Source of the DNA: Desulfocurvus sp.
GTDB taxonomy: Bacteria > Desulfobacterota > Desulfovibrionia > Desulfovibrionales > Desulfovibrionaceae
Direction: 5' to 3'
Length of the DNA stretch: 10,562 bases
Assembly (NCBI RefSeq): GCF_023230885.1
Contig: NZ_JALNWM010000116.1
Coordinates: forward strand, 1 to 10,562
Both the position numbers and the translations under genes were made by a program. Under the pieces are notes generated by a model that was given only the letters and a program-made list of their open reading frames with translations, was not told where the DNA came from and searched no databases. This document shows, one piece after another, positions 1 through 6,552 of this stretch (the stretch's first letter is position 1; each line of letters begins with the position of its first letter).

Positions 1-39
1 CCGGTTCGAGCACAAAACACCCTATTGAGGAGTTTCACC

Positions 40-2514
40 ATGAGCCAATGCGGTTGTTGCATGTCTCCCCAGGAAGAGCGCGTCATCGGCAAGGACATCG
101 ATCGCCAGGGCCGCGAGCGCGTCTACGGCATCCTGGAGAGCATCCAGTTCACCCTGCCCCACGTCGACGTGGAGCGCGCCAAGTATTTCACCGAATCCAT
201 GCGCGAGACCGAAGGCGAGCTGCTGACCCTGCGCTGGGCCAAGGCGCTCAGGAACGTGGCCGAGAAGATCACCGTATGGATCACGCCCAACCAGCTGCTG
301 GCCGGGCGCGTGGGCAAGCTCGGGCGCTACGGCATCCTGTACCCCGAGATCGACGGCGACTTCTACCGCGAGGTGCTGGTCGACCTGGACAAGCGCGACA
401 AGAGCCCCTTCCAGATCTCCCAGGAGGACATCAAGACGGTCATGGAGGAAATCGCCCCCTACTGGGAAGGCAAGACCTACCATGAGCACCTGAACAAGAC
501 CCTGCCCGAGGAAATCCGCGGCGTGACCTACCACGACGAACGCGGGCTGAAGTCCAAGTTCGTGGTCAGCGAGACCTCCTCCTACCGCTCCGCCCTGCAG
601 TGGGTGCCGGACTACGAAAAGGTCATCACGCGCGGCTTCCTCGACATCCAGGCCGAGGCGCGGGAGAAGCTCGCCGGGCTGGACCTGACCAACTCCGTGG
701 ACCTCTGGGACAGGAAGCCCTTCCTTGAGGCCATGATCATCGTCTGCGACGCCATCATGATCTGGGCCAGGCGCCACGCCGACCTGGCCCGCGAGCTGGC
801 CGCCGGGGAGGCCGACCCGCGCCGCAAGGCCGAGCTGCTGCAGATCGCCCAGATTTGCGACCATGTGCCCGCCCACCCGGCGCGCACCTTCCGCGAAGCC
901 ATGCAGTGCCAGTGGTTCGTGCAGATGTTCTCGCGCATCGAACAGAAGGCCAGCGCCATCATCTCCAACGGCCGCATGGACCAGTATCTCTACCCGCTGT
1001 ACAAGAAGGACATCGAGGAGGGCCGCATCACCCGCGAGGAGGCCAAGGAGCTGCTCGAATGCATGTGGGTGGACATGGCCCAGTTCATCGACCTGTACAT
1101 CAACCCCACGGGCGTGGAATTCCAGGAGGGCTACGCCCACTGGGAGGCCGTGACCATCGGCGGCCAGACCCCCGACGGCGAGGACGCCACCAACGATCTG
1201 TCCTACCTCTTCCTGGAGTCCAAGCGCGAGTTCCCCCTGAACTACCCCGACCTGGCCGCGCGCATCCACTCCCGCTCGCCCGAGCGCTTCCTGCGCGAGG
1301 TCGCCCTGACCATCAAGGACGGCTCGGGCTTCCCGAAGCTGATCAACGACGAGGAAGTCGTCTTCCTGAACACCGTCAAGGGCTGCCCCATCGCCGAGGC
1401 CCTGGACTACGCCGTGTCGGGCTGCACCGAGACGCGCATGCCCAACCGCGACACCTACACCTCCGGATGCGTGTATGTGAACTTCGCCACCGCCCTGGAG
1501 ATGGTGCTCTACAACGGCCGCATGCTGCGCTACGGCGACGAGGTCATCGGCCTTGAGACCGGCGACCCCGCCGGGTTCAAGACCTGGGACGAGTTCTACG
1601 CCGCCTACAAGGCCCAGCACCTGAACCTGCTGCGCAAGGCCTTCCAGCAGCAGCATGTGGTGGACAAGCTGCGCCCGCAGCACTTCGCCGCGCCCCTGTC
1701 CTCCGTGCTGCACGACCTGTGCATGGAAAATCTCATGGACCTGCACACCGAGAAGATCCCCGGAGGCGTGGACTACTCCTACTTCGAATTCCTGGGCTAC
1801 GGCACTGTGGTCGACTCCCTGGCCGCCATCCGCAAGACCGTGTTCGAGGACGCCAGGCTGACCATGCGGGAGGTCATCGAGGCCTGCAAGGCGGACTTCA
1901 AGGGCTTCGAGCCCGTGCGCGAGATGCTGCGCAACGCCCCCTGCTACGGCAACAACGACCCCTACGCCGACTCCATCGCCAAGGACGTGGACCGCTTCAC
2001 CCAGGTCGAGGCCGCCAGAAGCTCCCGCGAGCGCGGCGTGCATGTCGACGTGCGCTATGTGCCCATCACCTCGCATGTGCCCTTCGGCAAGGTCGTTTCC
2101 GCAACGCCCAACGGCCGCCACGCCTGGACGGCCCTGTCCGACGGCTCCTCGGCCTCCCACGGCGCGGACAAGAACGGTCCCACCGCCGTCCTGCTCTCCA
2201 ACTACCACTCCAAGAACTACGGCATGACCAACCGCGCCTCGCGCCTGCTGAACATCAAGCTCTCGCCCAAGTGCGTGGCCGGCGAGGAGGGCACCCGCAA
2301 GATCGTCGACCTCATCCGCACCTGGTGCGACCTGAAGCTGTGGCACCTGCAGTTCAACATCGTGAACAGGCAGACCCTCATCAACGCCCAGAAGGATCCG
2401 GACAACTACCGCAGCCTGCTGGTGCGCATCGCCGGGTACAGCGCCTACTTCTGCGACCTGTCCCGCGACCTGCAAAACGACATCATCGACCGCACCGAGC
2501 ACGCCCAGTTCTAG
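40..2514 (+). CDS. islA: Glycyl radical enzyme, isethionate sulfite-lyase (IslA/IseG) type
   Basis: 824-residue cytoplasmic glycyl radical enzyme predicted to cleave the C-S bond of a hydroxyalkanesulfonate, giving an aldehyde or ketone plus sulfite. The PFL-like domain holds the thiyl Cys and base in SGCTE (Cys462, Glu464). The C-terminal radical loop is VRIAGYSAYF with Gly799. Compared from memory with Bilophila IslA, Arg189, Gln193, Trp374, Cys468, Glu470, Arg678 and Gly805 all map with a constant offset of 6 to Arg183, Gln187, Trp368, Cys462, Glu464, Arg672 and Gly799, so sulfonate binding and chemistry look conserved. The IslA pocket residue Phe682 is Ile676 here, which may change substrate size. 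The ATG at 40 is chosen over an in-frame TTG at 25 because GAGGAG at 27-32 lies 7 bases before it. The activase follows after 98 bases. Alternatives are another GRE lyase or dehydratase, such as a dihydroxypropanesulfonate enzyme. The family is firm; the exact substrate is not. Confidence 0.88.
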   Translation: MSQCGCCMSPQEERVIGKDIDRQGRERVYGILESIQFTLPHVDVERAKYFTESMRETEGELLTLRWAKALRNVAEKITVWITPNQLLAGRVGKLGRYGILYPEIDGDFYREVLVDLDKRDKSPFQISQEDIKTVMEEIAPYWEGKTYHEHLNKTLPEEIRGVTYHDERGLKSKFVVSETSSYRSALQWVPDYEKVITRGFLDIQAEAREKLAGLDLTNSVDLWDRKPFLEAMIIVCDAIMIWARRHADLARELAAGEADPRRKAELLQIAQICDHVPAHPARTFREAMQCQWFVQMFSRIEQKASAIISNGRMDQYLYPLYKKDIEEGRITREEAKELLECMWVDMAQFIDLYINPTGVEFQEGYAHWEAVTIGGQTPDGEDATNDLSYLFLESKREFPLNYPDLAARIHSRSPERFLREVALTIKDGSGFPKLINDEEVVFLNTVKGCPIAEALDYAVSGCTETRMPNRDTYTSGCVYVNFATALEMVLYNGRMLRYGDEVIGLETGDPAGFKTWDEFYAAYKAQHLNLLRKAFQQQHVVDKLRPQHFAAPLSSVLHDLCMENLMDLHTEKIPGGVDYSYFEFLGYGTVVDSLAAIRKTVFEDARLTMREVIEACKADFKGFEPVREMLRNAPCYGNNDPYADSIAKDVDRFTQVEAARSSRERGVHVDVRYVPITSHVPFGKVVSATPNGRHAWTALSDGSSASHGADKNGPTAVLLSNYHSKNYGMTNRASRLLNIKLSPKCVAGEEGTRKIVDLIRTWCDLKLWHLQFNIVNRQTLINAQKDPDNYRSLLVRIAGYSAYFCDLSRDLQNDIIDRTEHAQF

Positions 2515-2537
2515 GCCCGGCCGGGACGGCAACCAAC

Positions 2538-2565
2538 GGGGGGCGGGGGATGGCCCCCGCCCCCC
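2538..2565 (+). other. 12-bp perfect GC stem-loop between GRE and activase genes
   Basis: Arms 2538-2549 and 2554-2565 are perfectly complementary (12 bp, all G-C), with a 4-base loop ATGG. They are followed by TTCTCCTT rather than a real U-tract. It could be a partial terminator or a 3' stabiliser that keeps activase levels below those of the GRE, as expected for a catalytic activator. That role is inference. Confidence 0.7.
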
Positions 2566-2612
2566 TTCTCCTTACGACGGCGCGCCCGCGCGAGGCGCGA
2601 AAAGGGAATCCC

Positions 2613-3509
2613 ATGACGGACGCACAGGTTCAAGGCATCGTTTTCAATGTCCAGAAGTTCAGCGTGCACGACGGTCGGGGAATCCGCACCCTGGTGTTCC
2701 TCAAGGGCTGCCCCCTGCGCTGCCGCTGGTGCAGCAACCCCGAGTCACAGCGCCCCGAGCCCGAGCACGCGTTCAACCCCACGCGCTGCCTCACGGCCCA
2801 GGTCTGCGGGCGCTGCCTTGCGGCCTGCCCCTCGGGAGCCCTCGCCCTGAAGGATGAAATGATCCTGCACGACCGCTCCAGGTGCGCGGAGTGCTTCGCC
2901 TGCGTGCGGGCCTGCCCCTCGGGCGCGCAAAGCGTCTACGGCGAAACCATGTCCGTTGGCCGGGTGCTGGACAAGGTGGAGGAGGACGGCGTGTTCTACC
3001 ACCGCTCCGGAGGGGGCATGACCCTGTCGGGCGGCGAGCCGCTCGCGCAGCATGCCTTCGCCCTCGCCCTGTTGCGCGAGGCCCGGCGGCGCCATGTGGA
3101 CACGGCCATCGAAACCTGCGGCTGCTATCCCTACGAACGCCTGCGCCAGGCGTGCGCCAGCCTCGACAGGCTGATCTTCGACATCAAGAGCGCGGACCCC
3201 GCGCGGCACAGGGAGCATACCGGCGCGGACAACGCGCTGATCCTGGAGAACTTTTCCAGGGTCTGCGCGGAATTTCCCGACCTGCCCATCCTCGTGCGCA
3301 CCCCCGTGATCCCCGGCTTCAACGACACCGAGGCGGACATCCGCGCCATCCGCCGGCACATCCCCCGGCGCCCCGGCATCGAATACGAGCTGCTGGCCTA
3401 CCACCGCATGGGCCAGCCCAAGTACGGCTACCTCGGCCGCCGCTACGAACTCGGAGACGCGAAGCCCGACGACCGGCTCATGGAACGCCTGAAGGAAATC
3501 GCCCGCTAG
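2613..3509 (+). CDS. islB: Glycyl radical enzyme activating enzyme (radical SAM)
   Basis: 298-residue radical-SAM activase that uses S-adenosylmethionine and a [4Fe-4S] cluster to place the glycyl radical on its partner, presumably Gly799 of the adjacent GRE. The SAM-cluster motif CX3CX2C is Cys33, Cys37, Cys40. An inserted ferredoxin-like domain has two four-Cys sets: Cys59/65/68/72 and Cys91/94/97/101. This insert is typical of activases for GRE dehydratases and lyases and is absent from PFL activase. GGGMTLSGGEP at 133-143 is the SAM-binding GGE motif. Length is normal for the family. The ATG at 2613 has a modest ribosome site (AAAGGGA, 2601-2607) and begins just before the conserved N-terminal block VQKFSVHDGRGIRT. 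It ends 22 bases before a strong terminator. The symbol follows the IslA/IslB naming and depends on the GRE assignment. Confidence 0.9.
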   Translation: MTDAQVQGIVFNVQKFSVHDGRGIRTLVFLKGCPLRCRWCSNPESQRPEPEHAFNPTRCLTAQVCGRCLAACPSGALALKDEMILHDRSRCAECFACVRACPSGAQSVYGETMSVGRVLDKVEEDGVFYHRSGGGMTLSGGEPLAQHAFALALLREARRRHVDTAIETCGCYPYERLRQACASLDRLIFDIKSADPARHREHTGADNALILENFSRVCAEFPDLPILVRTPVIPGFNDTEADIRAIRRHIPRRPGIEYELLAYHRMGQPKYGYLGRRYELGDAKPDDRLMERLKEIAR

Positions 3510-3531
3510 GACCCGCCCCGCGCGGCGTCCC

Positions 3532-3558
3532 GAGCCCGCTTCGGCGGGCTCTTTTTTT
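3532..3558 (+). terminator. Rho-independent terminator after GRE-activase unit
   Basis: Perfect 8-bp stem GAGCCCGC/GCGGGCTC (3532-3539 with 3544-3551), TTCG tetraloop and a run of seven T at 3552-3558. It separates the GRE-activase transcription unit from the operon that starts at 4070. Confidence 0.95.
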
Positions 3559-3613
3559 GGGCGCAGGGCATCCTGTGCGAAAAAACACAAGCCCCGCATG
3601 GAGCTGTGCATTT

Positions 3614-3758
3614 TTGCATCATTCGGGCGCCTCCGTAGCGACAACAATCCGGGAACACTGAATTTTCATTCAGGCGCCAGGCGTTGCAAAAAGGCAACGC
3701 AGACCTCCCCGCGTATAAATAAAGCAAACAGTTCCCATTACTGATTAAAATGATGCAA
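3614..3758. repeat. Separated 10-base inverted repeat flanking AT-rich stretch
   Basis: TTGCATCATT at 3614-3623 is the exact reverse complement of AATGATGCAA at 3749-3758, about 125 bases apart. The left copy also sits in a local TGCA-N4-TGCA dyad (3607-3618). The two copies could be paired binding sites for a regulator looping to the promoter near 4000. A chance match cannot be excluded. Confidence 0.45.
3658..3700. repeat. Two adjacent short inverted repeats
   Basis: CTGAAT-TTTC-ATTCAG (3658-3673, 6-bp arms) is followed by GCGTTGC-AAAAAG-GCAACGC (3681-3700, 7-bp arms). Both are perfect. They lie in the AT-rich part of the intergenic region, more than 300 bases before the sigma-54 promoter. 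They may be operator sites or a hairpin pair; no function is shown. Confidence 0.45.
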
Positions 3759-3843
3759 TTATTCCAGAATGTTACCGGGGCGAAATCACTGCACAAACGC
3801 CGAGGGCCGGACCTCCCGGCGCGGCACGCGCCCCGGTCGCGCT

Positions 3844-3885
3844 CCAGCCGCGCCCCAGCGACCGCGGCGGAGGCGGCGCGGCTGG
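3844..3885. repeat. 11-bp GC dyad at enhancer distance, followed by A8 run
   Basis: CCAGCCGCGCC (3844-3854) pairs perfectly with GGCGCGGCTGG (3875-3885), with 20 bases between them. An A8 run at 3890-3897 follows on the promoter side. Relative to the predicted start near 4022 the dyad lies at about -137 to -178, the usual place for a sigma-54 activator site, and the A-run could assist bending. The placement is suggestive; the function is inference. Confidence 0.4.
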
Positions 3886-3977
3886 CTCCAAAAAAAACAC
3901 ACGGCACAGCCTGGGAGAAAACCCCTTGGTATACAAGCGGAAATTGTCACCGGACCGCCGGGGGCAGGCCCTTTTCT

Positions 3978-3993
3978 TGTGCCGAAATTCACA
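3978..3993. promoter_or_regulatory. CRP/FNR-like dyad next to the sigma-54 promoter
   Basis: TGTGC-CGAAAT-TCACA resembles the TGTGA-N6-TCACA operator of the CRP/FNR family with one mismatch. It ends 2 bases before the sigma-54 element, so a bound protein would touch the upstream face of the promoter. It could couple the operon to redox or carbon state. A single short dyad is weak evidence. Confidence 0.35.
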
Positions 3994-3995
3994 GG

Positions 3996-4011
3996 GGGCA
4001 CGCTTCTTGCC
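3996..4011 (+). promoter_or_regulatory. Sigma-54 (-24/-12) promoter of the amidohydrolase-TRAP operon
   Basis: GGGCACGCTTCTTGCC matches the consensus TGGCACG-N4-TTGCW at all core bases. The -24 GG (3997-3998) and -12 GC (4009-4010) are separated by exactly 10 bases. The predicted transcription start is near 4022, giving a leader of about 48 bases before the ATG at 4070. A sigma-54 activator is encoded in the same operon, which supports use of this site. Confidence 0.85.
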
Positions 4012-4069
4012 CCAGGCAAACCGACGCGACGCGCGCCACAGTCACATCCAGCCACAAGGATTGCCGCCC

Positions 4070-4903
4070 ATGAAGATCATCGATTTCCGCTTTCGCCCCA
4101 GCACCCCGGACGCCGTGCAAGGCATGCTCGCCAACACGGTGTTCGGGGGCATGTTCAACCTGTTCAAATACGCCGAGCGCGCCAAGCCGGAGCCCATCGA
4201 GGACATCGTCGCGGCGATGGAGCGCCAGGGGGTGGTCAGGGGCGTGGTCACCGGCCGCGACGCGCAGACCACCTACGGCCTGGCCTCCGGCAACCAGGGC
4301 ATCGTGGCCCTCATGCGCCGCTACCCCGACAAGTTCATCGGCTTCGCCGGGCTTGACCCGCACAAGGGAATGCAGGCATTGGCGGAGCTGACCAGCATGG
4401 TCATCGAGCACGGCATGCGCGGCGCGGCCATCGACCCCTACCTGGCGCGCATCCCGGCCAGCCACGCCCGGTTCTACCCCATCTATGCCAAATGCTGCGA
4501 GCTGAACGTCCCTGTCGTCATCACCACAGGGCCGGCCACCCTCGTGGACAACGCGGTCATGGACGACGCGCACCCCCGGCACATCGACCGGGTGGCCACG
4601 GACTTCCCGACCCTGAAGATCGTCATCAGCCACGGGTGCTACCCCTGGGTGAGCGAGGCCATCATGACCGTCCACCGCCACCGCAACGTCTACATCGACC
4701 TTGCGGAATACGAGGAGCAGCCCTTTTCCGAGGGCTACATCCAGGCCGCCAACACGCTCATCGGCGACAAGGTGCTCTTCGCCAGCGCCTCCCCGTTCAT
4801 GGACTTCCAGGAGCAGATCGCCCTGTACAAGCGTCTGCCCTTCGAGCCGCAGGTGCTCGAAAACGTCATGTTCAACAATGCCGCCAGGCTGCTTGGCCTG
4901 TAG
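4070..4903 (+). CDS. Amidohydrolase_2-fold protein lacking most metal ligands
   Basis: 277-residue TIM-barrel protein of the amidohydrolase-2 (ACMSD-like decarboxylase/hydrolase) family. The order of family landmarks is visible, but the metal site is eroded. The strand-1 HxH position reads IIDFRFRP (Arg7, Arg9). The strand-5 IHTG position reads ITTG (Thr152). Strand 6 keeps ISHGCYPW (His188, Trp193). The strand-8 GSD position reads FASASPF (Ala240). The C-terminal NNAARLLGL is normal for the family. No signal peptide is seen, so it is cytoplasmic. The start at 4070 is supported by AAGGA at 4056-4060; the longer open frame from a TTG at 3926 would begin before the promoter. It is the first gene after the sigma-54 promoter and lies 72 bases before dctP. 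It may be a metal-independent lyase or lactonase, or a non-catalytic binding protein; no reaction can be assigned. Confidence 0.82.
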   Translation: MKIIDFRFRPSTPDAVQGMLANTVFGGMFNLFKYAERAKPEPIEDIVAAMERQGVVRGVVTGRDAQTTYGLASGNQGIVALMRRYPDKFIGFAGLDPHKGMQALAELTSMVIEHGMRGAAIDPYLARIPASHARFYPIYAKCCELNVPVVITTGPATLVDNAVMDDAHPRHIDRVATDFPTLKIVISHGCYPWVSEAIMTVHRHRNVYIDLAEYEEQPFSEGYIQAANTLIGDKVLFASASPFMDFQEQIALYKRLPFEPQVLENVMFNNAARLLGL

Positions 4904-4919
4904 GCGCATCGCCCAACGC

Positions 4920-4949
4920 GCCGGGGCGGCCGCTCGGCCCCTCCCCGGC
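4920..4949 (+). other. GC stem-loop between amidohydrolase and dctP
   Basis: Outer arms GCCGGGG (4920-4926) and CCCCGGC (4943-4949) enclose an inner GGCC-GCTC-GGCC stem (4928-4939). There is no U-tract after it. It sits just upstream of the dctP ribosome site and is more likely an mRNA processing or stability element than a terminator. Confidence 0.55.
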
Positions 4950-4975
4950 TCAAAACAGCCGAAAAGGAGTCCGCA

Positions 4976-5986
4976 ATGAAGTCAACGAAGCGATTCTTCC
5001 TCTTCCTGGGCCTGCTGGCCGCGGTCCTGGCATTCGCGGGGAGCGCCTCCGCCGCGGAATTCAAGAAGATGACCATCCGCGCCGCCACGGCGAACCCGGA
5101 GGGCAGCCTGCATGTGGAGGCCATCGAGAAGTTCAAGTCCATCGTCGAACGGGACTCGGGCGGAGCCATCACCGTGCAGACCTTCTACGGCGGCTCCATG
5201 GGCGACGAGCAGGCCAACGTGAAGCAGCTGCGCAACGCCGAGATCAACATCGCCGTCCTGGCCTGCGGCAACCTCACGCCCTTCGCGCCGTCGGCCGGCG
5301 TGTTCTACCTGCCCTACCTCTTCCCCTCCCTGGCCGACGCCGAAAAGCTCTTCGGCGACGAACAGTTCATGGACACGGTGGCCGAAAAGGTGATCAAGGA
5401 GAGCCGCACCCGGCCCCTGGCCTGGCTCATCGGCGGCTACCGCGTGATCACCAACGCCAAGAAGCCCGTCCGCAACCTGGCCGACCTCCAGGGCCTGAAG
5501 ATCCGCGTGCCCCCCGTCGAGCTCCAGCTGGCGGCCTTCCGCGCCTGGGGCGTCGAGCCGCATCCCCTGGCGTGGTCCGAAACCTTCAACGGCCTCCAGC
5601 AGGGCGTCATCGACGGCCAGGAGAATCCCCACGCCATCAACCGCGACCAGAAGTTCTGGGAGGTGCAGAAGTACATCTCCAACGTGCGCTACCTGCTCTG
5701 GGTGGGGCCCATCCTGGCCTCCGAGAGCTGGTTCCGCAAGCTTGAGCCCCAGGCCCAGGAGCTGATCGCCCGCGCCGCCCGGGAGGCCGCGCTCCACGAG
5801 TGGCAGTGGTCGGCGCAGCAGGAAGCCCTCGCCCTCCAGGCCTGCCTGGACAAGGGCATGGTCATCAACGACCTCGAGGACGAGCCCGCCTGGATGGAGG
5901 CCGCGCGCTCCATCTGGCCCCAGTATTACGACAAGGTGGGCGGCAAGGACTTCGTGGACCAGGCCCTGCGGATCATGGCGCAGTAA
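4976..5986 (+). CDS. dctP: TRAP transporter periplasmic solute-binding protein (DctP family)
   Basis: 336-residue periplasmic protein that captures a small organic anion and delivers it to the DctQM permease. The Sec signal peptide has a Lys/Arg start, a hydrophobic core (about 7-21) and the site SASA/AEF, cut after about residue 26. Family marks are GGYRVITN (153-160), LQGLKIRVPP (171-180) with Arg177, the expected anion-gripping arginine, and QGVIDGQENP (209-218). Length is typical. AAGGAG at 4964-4969 fixes the ATG at 4976. The adjacent GRE suggests a sulfonate ligand, but TRAP receptors of this class also bind carboxylates and ligand identity cannot be read from sequence. A perfect 12-bp hairpin follows the stop codon, which fits the need for more receptor than permease. 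Confidence 0.93.
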   Translation: MKSTKRFFLFLGLLAAVLAFAGSASAAEFKKMTIRAATANPEGSLHVEAIEKFKSIVERDSGGAITVQTFYGGSMGDEQANVKQLRNAEINIAVLACGNLTPFAPSAGVFYLPYLFPSLADAEKLFGDEQFMDTVAEKVIKESRTRPLAWLIGGYRVITNAKKPVRNLADLQGLKIRVPPVELQLAAFRAWGVEPHPLAWSETFNGLQQGVIDGQENPHAINRDQKFWEVQKYISNVRYLLWVGPILASESWFRKLEPQAQELIARAAREAALHEWQWSAQQEALALQACLDKGMVINDLEDEPAWMEAARSIWPQYYDKVGGKDFVDQALRIMAQ

Positions 5987-5997
5987 CGTGGTCACCC

Positions 5998-6026
5998 CCC
6001 GGCGCGCAGCGTCCCTGCGCGCCGGG
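5998..6026 (+). other. 12-bp perfect stem-loop between dctP and dctQ
   Basis: CCCGGCGCGCAG (5998-6009) and CTGCGCGCCGGG (6015-6026) pair perfectly around a 5-base loop. No T-run follows; the dctQ ribosome site is 10 bases on. It could protect the 3' end of dctP mRNA or weaken dctQ translation so that receptor exceeds permease. The role is inferred. Confidence 0.7.
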
Positions 6027-6045
6027 ACAGCCTCCGGAGAACAGC

Positions 6046-6552
6046 ATGCGGCTTGCACGCAACCTATACGACAACCTCGAGGAATACGCCTGCGCCGCCC
6101 TGGTGGGCGTGATGATCCTCTGCCTCATCCTTCAGGTGTTCATGCGTTTCGTCTTCGGCTCCGCCCTGGCCTGGTCGGAAGAGCTTTCGCGCTTCTCCTT
6201 CCTGTGGAGCGTCTATGTGGGCGCCGCGCTGGCCGCCAAACGCGGCGCCCATGTGCGCATCACCGCCCAGTTCATGAAGCTCGGCACCCGCGGGCGCCTC
6301 TTCTTCCGCGTGGTCTGCGACGCCATCTGGCTCGGCTTCAACATCTTCCTGGTCGTGCAGAGCATCGAGGTCATCCGCGACGGGCTGGATTTCCCCGAGA
6401 CCTCGCCCACCCTGGGCATCGTCAAGGCCTGGGTCGAGATGATCATCCCCTTCGGATTCGCCCTCATGAGCTGGCGCATCGTCGAACGCTATTACACCGC
6501 CTGGCGGGCCGGAACCCTGGCCGGACTGGTGAACTATGAGGAGCAGGTCTGA
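6046..6552 (+). CDS. dctQ: TRAP transporter small membrane subunit (DctQ family)
   Basis: 168-residue inner-membrane protein, the small four-helix subunit that supports the DctM transport subunit. Hydrophobic segments lie near 15-36, 48-64, 86-108 and 128-147. The family signature is WSEELSRF (43-50), followed by the basic stretch AKRGAHVRI (64-72) after helix 2. The start at 6046 is chosen because GGAGA (6036-6040) precedes it and the conserved N-terminus begins here; longer in-frame extensions run back into dctP. Its TGA stop shares one base with the dctM ATG (TGATG, 6550-6554), indicating translational coupling. Confidence 0.92.
   Translation: MRLARNLYDNLEEYACAALVGVMILCLILQVFMRFVFGSALAWSEELSRFSFLWSVYVGAALAAKRGAHVRITAQFMKLGTRGRLFFRVVCDAIWLGFNIFLVVQSIEVIRDGLDFPETSPTLGIVKAWVEMIIPFGFALMSWRIVERYYTAWRAGTLAGLVNYEEQV

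Larger units (their letters stand above)
3510..4069. other. 560-base intergenic regulatory region
   Basis: No convincing gene is present on either strand. After the terminator come an AT-rich stretch (about 3580-3780, clearly lower in GC than its surroundings), several small inverted repeats (3658-3673, 3681-3700), a separated 10-base inverted repeat (3614-3623 and 3749-3758), an 11-bp GC dyad next to an A8 run (3844-3897), a CRP/FNR-like dyad (3978-3993), and a sigma-54 promoter (3996-4011). The size and content suit a sigma-54 promoter with distant enhancer sites for the activator encoded at 7949-9346. Confidence 0.7.

Noticed and set aside
22..2532. Minus-strand open frame spanning the whole GRE gene
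   Set aside because: It is antisense to a clear, family-matching enzyme. Its translation is low-complexity (Gly/Val/Ala/His-rich), as expected from GC-rich codon bias, and it has no recognisable domain.
2538..2565. Full Rho-independent terminator after the GRE gene
   Set aside because: The stem is strong but the following TTCTCCTT is interrupted by C residues, and the activase has no visible promoter of its own, so complete termination is unlikely.
3673..3687. Second sigma-54-like element (AGGCGCCAGGCGTTGCA)
   Set aside because: GG and GC are separated by 11 rather than 10 bases and the -24 box lacks the CAC core; it is also too far from any gene start.
3506..3907. Possible minus-strand small gene in the intergenic region
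   Set aside because: It crosses the terminator and the AT-rich regulatory stretch, and shows no ribosome site or recognisable domain.
3926..4069. Longer amidohydrolase start at TTG 3926
   Set aside because: It would start upstream of the sigma-54 promoter, and the family-like barrel begins at MKIIDF at 4070, which has its own AAGGA site.
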